Source: Lentilactobacillus curieae
GTDB lineage: Bacteria; Bacillota; Bacilli; Lactobacillales; Lactobacillaceae
Length of the DNA: 64,000 bases
Assembly (NCBI RefSeq): GCF_000785105.2
Contig: NZ_CP018906.1
Location: forward strand, 1,488,001-1,552,000
Reading direction: 5' to 3'
Shown here: piece by piece, positions 62,340 through 64,000 of the stretch
Layout of the letters: every line of letters starts with the position of its first letter
Position numbering within the stretch: the stretch's first letter is position 1
Made by a program: the position numbers and the translations under genes
Notes under the pieces: model-generated
What the model was told of the DNA's origin: nothing
The model's database searches: none
The model's input: the letters and a program-made list of their open reading frames with translations, nothing else

Positions 62340-63218
62340 ATGGCAAAGATTATCGTTAGGGTGCCAGCATCATCCGCAAATTTAGGACCCGGAATGGATT
62401 CATTAGGATTGGCATTTAAGCTGTATTACACAGTGATTGTTGAAGAGAAAACTACTGAGTGGAAGGTTAATCATGCATTAGGTGATGACGTTCCTACGGA
62501 CGAAAACAATTTGATTGTCCAAAGTATCTTAAAAACAAACCCAGATATTCATCCACACCAGTTAACCGTTATTTCTGATGTTCCAATTGCCCATGGGTTG
62601 GGTTCAAGTACCACAGCTGTAGTGGCTGGTATCAAAATTGCAAATTCACTAGGTGACTTAAATCTTTCCACTGACGAACAAATCAGAATTGGTAGTGAGA
62701 TTGAGGGACATCCGGAGAATGTTGCTGCCGCAATTCTCGGCAATTTGATTGTATCAACATATGATGGCAAAGATGCTGTTGCTAGTGCAATTGATGCGGG
62801 TGAGCTATCTGCACTTATGTATATCCGCCCAGACGGAATTTCTGAAGTAGAGAGTCGAGCAAAATTACCAAAGACGCTGAATTATCAGGATGCAGTGCTT
62901 AGCAGTAGCCGAGCCAATATGTTTGTAACGCTAATGAGTCAGGGAAAAATCCACGATGCGTTGCCACTAGTTGAAGGTGATAAGATGCACGAACCATTTA
63001 GAAAAGCAATTGTTCCTGAACTAGATGTGATTCGTGAAAAGGCTCATTCAATGGATATTTACGGCACATATTTAAGTGGTGCTGGTCCTACAGTAGGAAC
63101 TTTGGGCAAGAAATCTGATCTAGTTCAGTTGCGCTTAGAATTGCAACAAATGGACCTAAATGGAAGCCTCAGAATACTCGATGTAGATACTGAAGGGGCA
63201 ACCGTTCGCGGAGAATAA
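62340..63218 (+). CDS. thrB: Homoserine kinase
   Basis: Phosphorylates homoserine on the way to threonine. The 292-residue GHMP kinase has VRVPASSANLGPGMDSLGLA at the N-terminus, the ATP loop PIAHGLGSSTTAVVAG near 83-98, EGHPENVAAAILG and motif 3 YLSGAGPTV. ATG 62340 is preceded by AAAGGGGA; a GTG just before is possible. No hom or thrC is adjacent, so the gene is separated from the usual threonine operon. Confidence 0.92.
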   Translation: MAKIIVRVPASSANLGPGMDSLGLAFKLYYTVIVEEKTTEWKVNHALGDDVPTDENNLIVQSILKTNPDIHPHQLTVISDVPIAHGLGSSTTAVVAGIKIANSLGDLNLSTDEQIRIGSEIEGHPENVAAAILGNLIVSTYDGKDAVASAIDAGELSALMYIRPDGISEVESRAKLPKTLNYQDAVLSSSRANMFVTLMSQGKIHDALPLVEGDKMHEPFRKAIVPELDVIREKAHSMDIYGTYLSGAGPTVGTLGKKSDLVQLRLELQQMDLNGSLRILDVDTEGATVRGE

Positions 63219-63226
63219 AAAAACCA

Positions 63227-63255
63227 TTGTCATGAATGCTGCCATCTGATATAAT
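63227..63255 (+). promoter_or_regulatory. tRNA-Leu promoter
   Basis: TTGTCA (63227-63232), 17-base spacer, TATAAT (63250-63255). Confidence 0.8.
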
Positions 63256-63275
63256 TATTCTTGTTGATTGATGAT

Positions 63276-63361
63276 GCGGCCATGGCGGAATTGGCAGACG
63301 CGCAAGATTAAGGATCTTGTCGGGAGTTCTCCCGGTGGAAGTTCGAATCTTCTTGGCCGCA
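63276..63361 (+). tRNA. tRNA-Leu(AAG)
   Basis: 86 bases with a long variable arm. Acceptor GCGGCCA/TGGCCGC, anticodon arm CAAGA-TTAAGGA-TCTTG with anticodon AAG, variable hairpin CGGGAG-ttc-TCCCG. CCA is not encoded. Confidence 0.95.
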
Positions 63362-63373
63362 TAAATATATAAT

Positions 63374-63420
63374 AAAAGTCCGAAACAGCTTGGGAATCCT
63401 TGCTGTTCCGGACTTTTTTT
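63374..63420 (+). terminator. Terminator after tRNA-Leu
   Basis: AAAGTCCG.AACAGC ... GCTGTT.CGGACTTTTTTT stem. Confidence 0.92.
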
Positions 63421-63421
63421 G

Positions 63422-63661
63422 TATTAGTTTGGATGTTATTAACAGCAGCAAAGCTTCTAGGATGCGATCCTATGGTAATCTATGCTGGAGATAGTGAATT
63501 TGAGCACCCTGCAAGAGTCTGCGTAAATATTTTACTAGGTTCACTTCATGGAACCATCCATAAAAGATACGACAAAGATGCGACTTTTGACATTACTTTT
63601 TGTTATACACTGACTTTTGCAATCGGCCGGTTATAAAAAACAGAAGAGGAAGTAATTTAAA
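63422..63661. other. Noncoding region before helveticin-like gene
   Basis: No convincing gene. It holds a perfect inverted repeat TAGGAT-gcg-ATCCTA (63458-63472) and GGTTC ... GGAACC (63540-63557). TTGACA at about 63589 lacks a well-spaced -10. An AGAGGAAG ribosome site stands at 63644-63651. Confidence 0.5.
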
Positions 63662-64000
63662 ATGGCAAAAGTTCCAGCAAAAAAAGCTTTTACTATTACA
63701 AATTTAGATTCAGATAACGCAGTTCAAAAGGTATATGTGGGAACAAAGAACTTATATGCCTTGCAACGGGTTGGATCTGATTCATATATCTCACGTGCAC
63801 CCATTGACCCATTCACAGGTACAGCTCAATCTGCAGTTGCCCAAGATACAATGATTATTAAAGGTACCGGTCATTCTCAAACATTAGACTGGTATCAATA
63901 TAATGGTGTTGATTACTTTTTGGTCGCTATTAAGACAAATGACAAAAAATGGGCAACGCAAATTGGTCGAGTACAGTATAAAGCAGGTACTACTATCACT
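63662..64000 (+). CDS. Helveticin J-like class III bacteriocin, N-terminal part
   Basis: The first 113 codons of a gene cut by the window end. VQKVYVGTKNLYALQRVGSD, KGTGHSQTLDWYQYNG and WATQIGRVQYKAG follow the helveticin J pattern (VQKGNVGSKYVYGLQ, GGHTQTWEF, WAKQIARV). Helveticin-like proteins are large heat-labile bacteriocins, but many homologues have no tested activity. There is no obvious signal peptide, also true of helveticin J. AGAGGAAG lies before the ATG. No immunity or export gene is visible. Confidence 0.75.
   Translation, partial: MAKVPAKKAFTITNLDSDNAVQKVYVGTKNLYALQRVGSDSYISRAPIDPFTGTAQSAVAQDTMIIKGTGHSQTLDWYQYNGVDYFLVAIKTNDKKWATQIGRVQYKAGTTIT

Noticed and set aside
63400-63636. 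78-residue open frame after tRNA-Leu
   Set aside because: It begins inside a strong terminator, has no ribosome site and shows no family pattern; probably chance.

Overview
The window is a chromosomal segment of a low-GC Gram-positive bacterium of the family Lactobacillaceae. The evidence is the 16S/23S sequence, class A sortase, L-lactate dehydrogenase, RNA polymerase delta, DivIC, type B L31, frequent TTG/GTG starts with strong GGAGG sites, and a gene order recalling Bacillus without sporulation genes. I see no prophage, insertion sequence or CRISPR array. The species is not resolved from the sequence alone.

Layout. Positions 1-6.5 kb: end of veg, ispE, a Zur-boxed zinc ABC transporter pair, purR with PurBoxes, glmU, prs. 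6.5-9.5 kb (minus strand): lipL, a YwfO-type HD protein, a Cof-type HAD phosphatase. 9.7-14.5 kb: DUF1934 protein, rpoE, pyrG behind a CTP-sensing attenuator, murA with Asp instead of Cys, rpmE2. 14.5-25.4 kb: MFS exporter, srtA, LMW phosphatase, an unknown gene, murF, cshA, acpS, alr, mazEF, a CBS protein, ldh. 25.6-40.5 kb: a Bacillus-like block pth-mfd-yabM-type flippase-rqcP-divIC-yabR-tilS-hpt-ftsH-hslO-dusB-lysS. 40.5-46 kb: a complete rrn operon (two promoters, 16S, 23S, 5S, tRNA-Asn, tRNA-Thr) with pairing flanks that would form processing stalks. 46-49.5 kb: an orphan PTS EIIB/EIIA pair, dtpT with an attenuator, a phosphoesterase. 49.5-50.2 kb: a duplicated tRNA-Tyr/tRNA-Gln unit. 50.2-53 kb: proC-nagA-nagR. 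53-56.3 kb: tagA, then pncB-nadE. 56.3-63.4 kb: a yybP-ykoY (manganese) riboswitch with a P-type ATPase, an unknown helical gene, tex, sprT-like, thrB, tRNA-Leu. From 63.66 kb: the start of a helveticin J-like protein cut by the window end.

How it fits together. Several ligand-responsive controls can be read directly: Zur box, PurBoxes, pyrG reiterative-transcription leader, CcpA cre site, and the manganese riboswitch. The most interesting link is between two separated loci. The GlcNAc-6-P deacetylase operon carries its own GntR/NagR-type regulator and a dre-like operator (TTGGCATAGACAA). The promoter region of the orphan Lac-family EIIB/EIIA pair, about 4 kb upstream, has a perfect cre match and three copies of TTGGTATA. 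I infer that this EIIB/EIIA pair belongs to an amino-sugar (GlcNAc or chitobiose) regulon and works with an EIIC encoded elsewhere.
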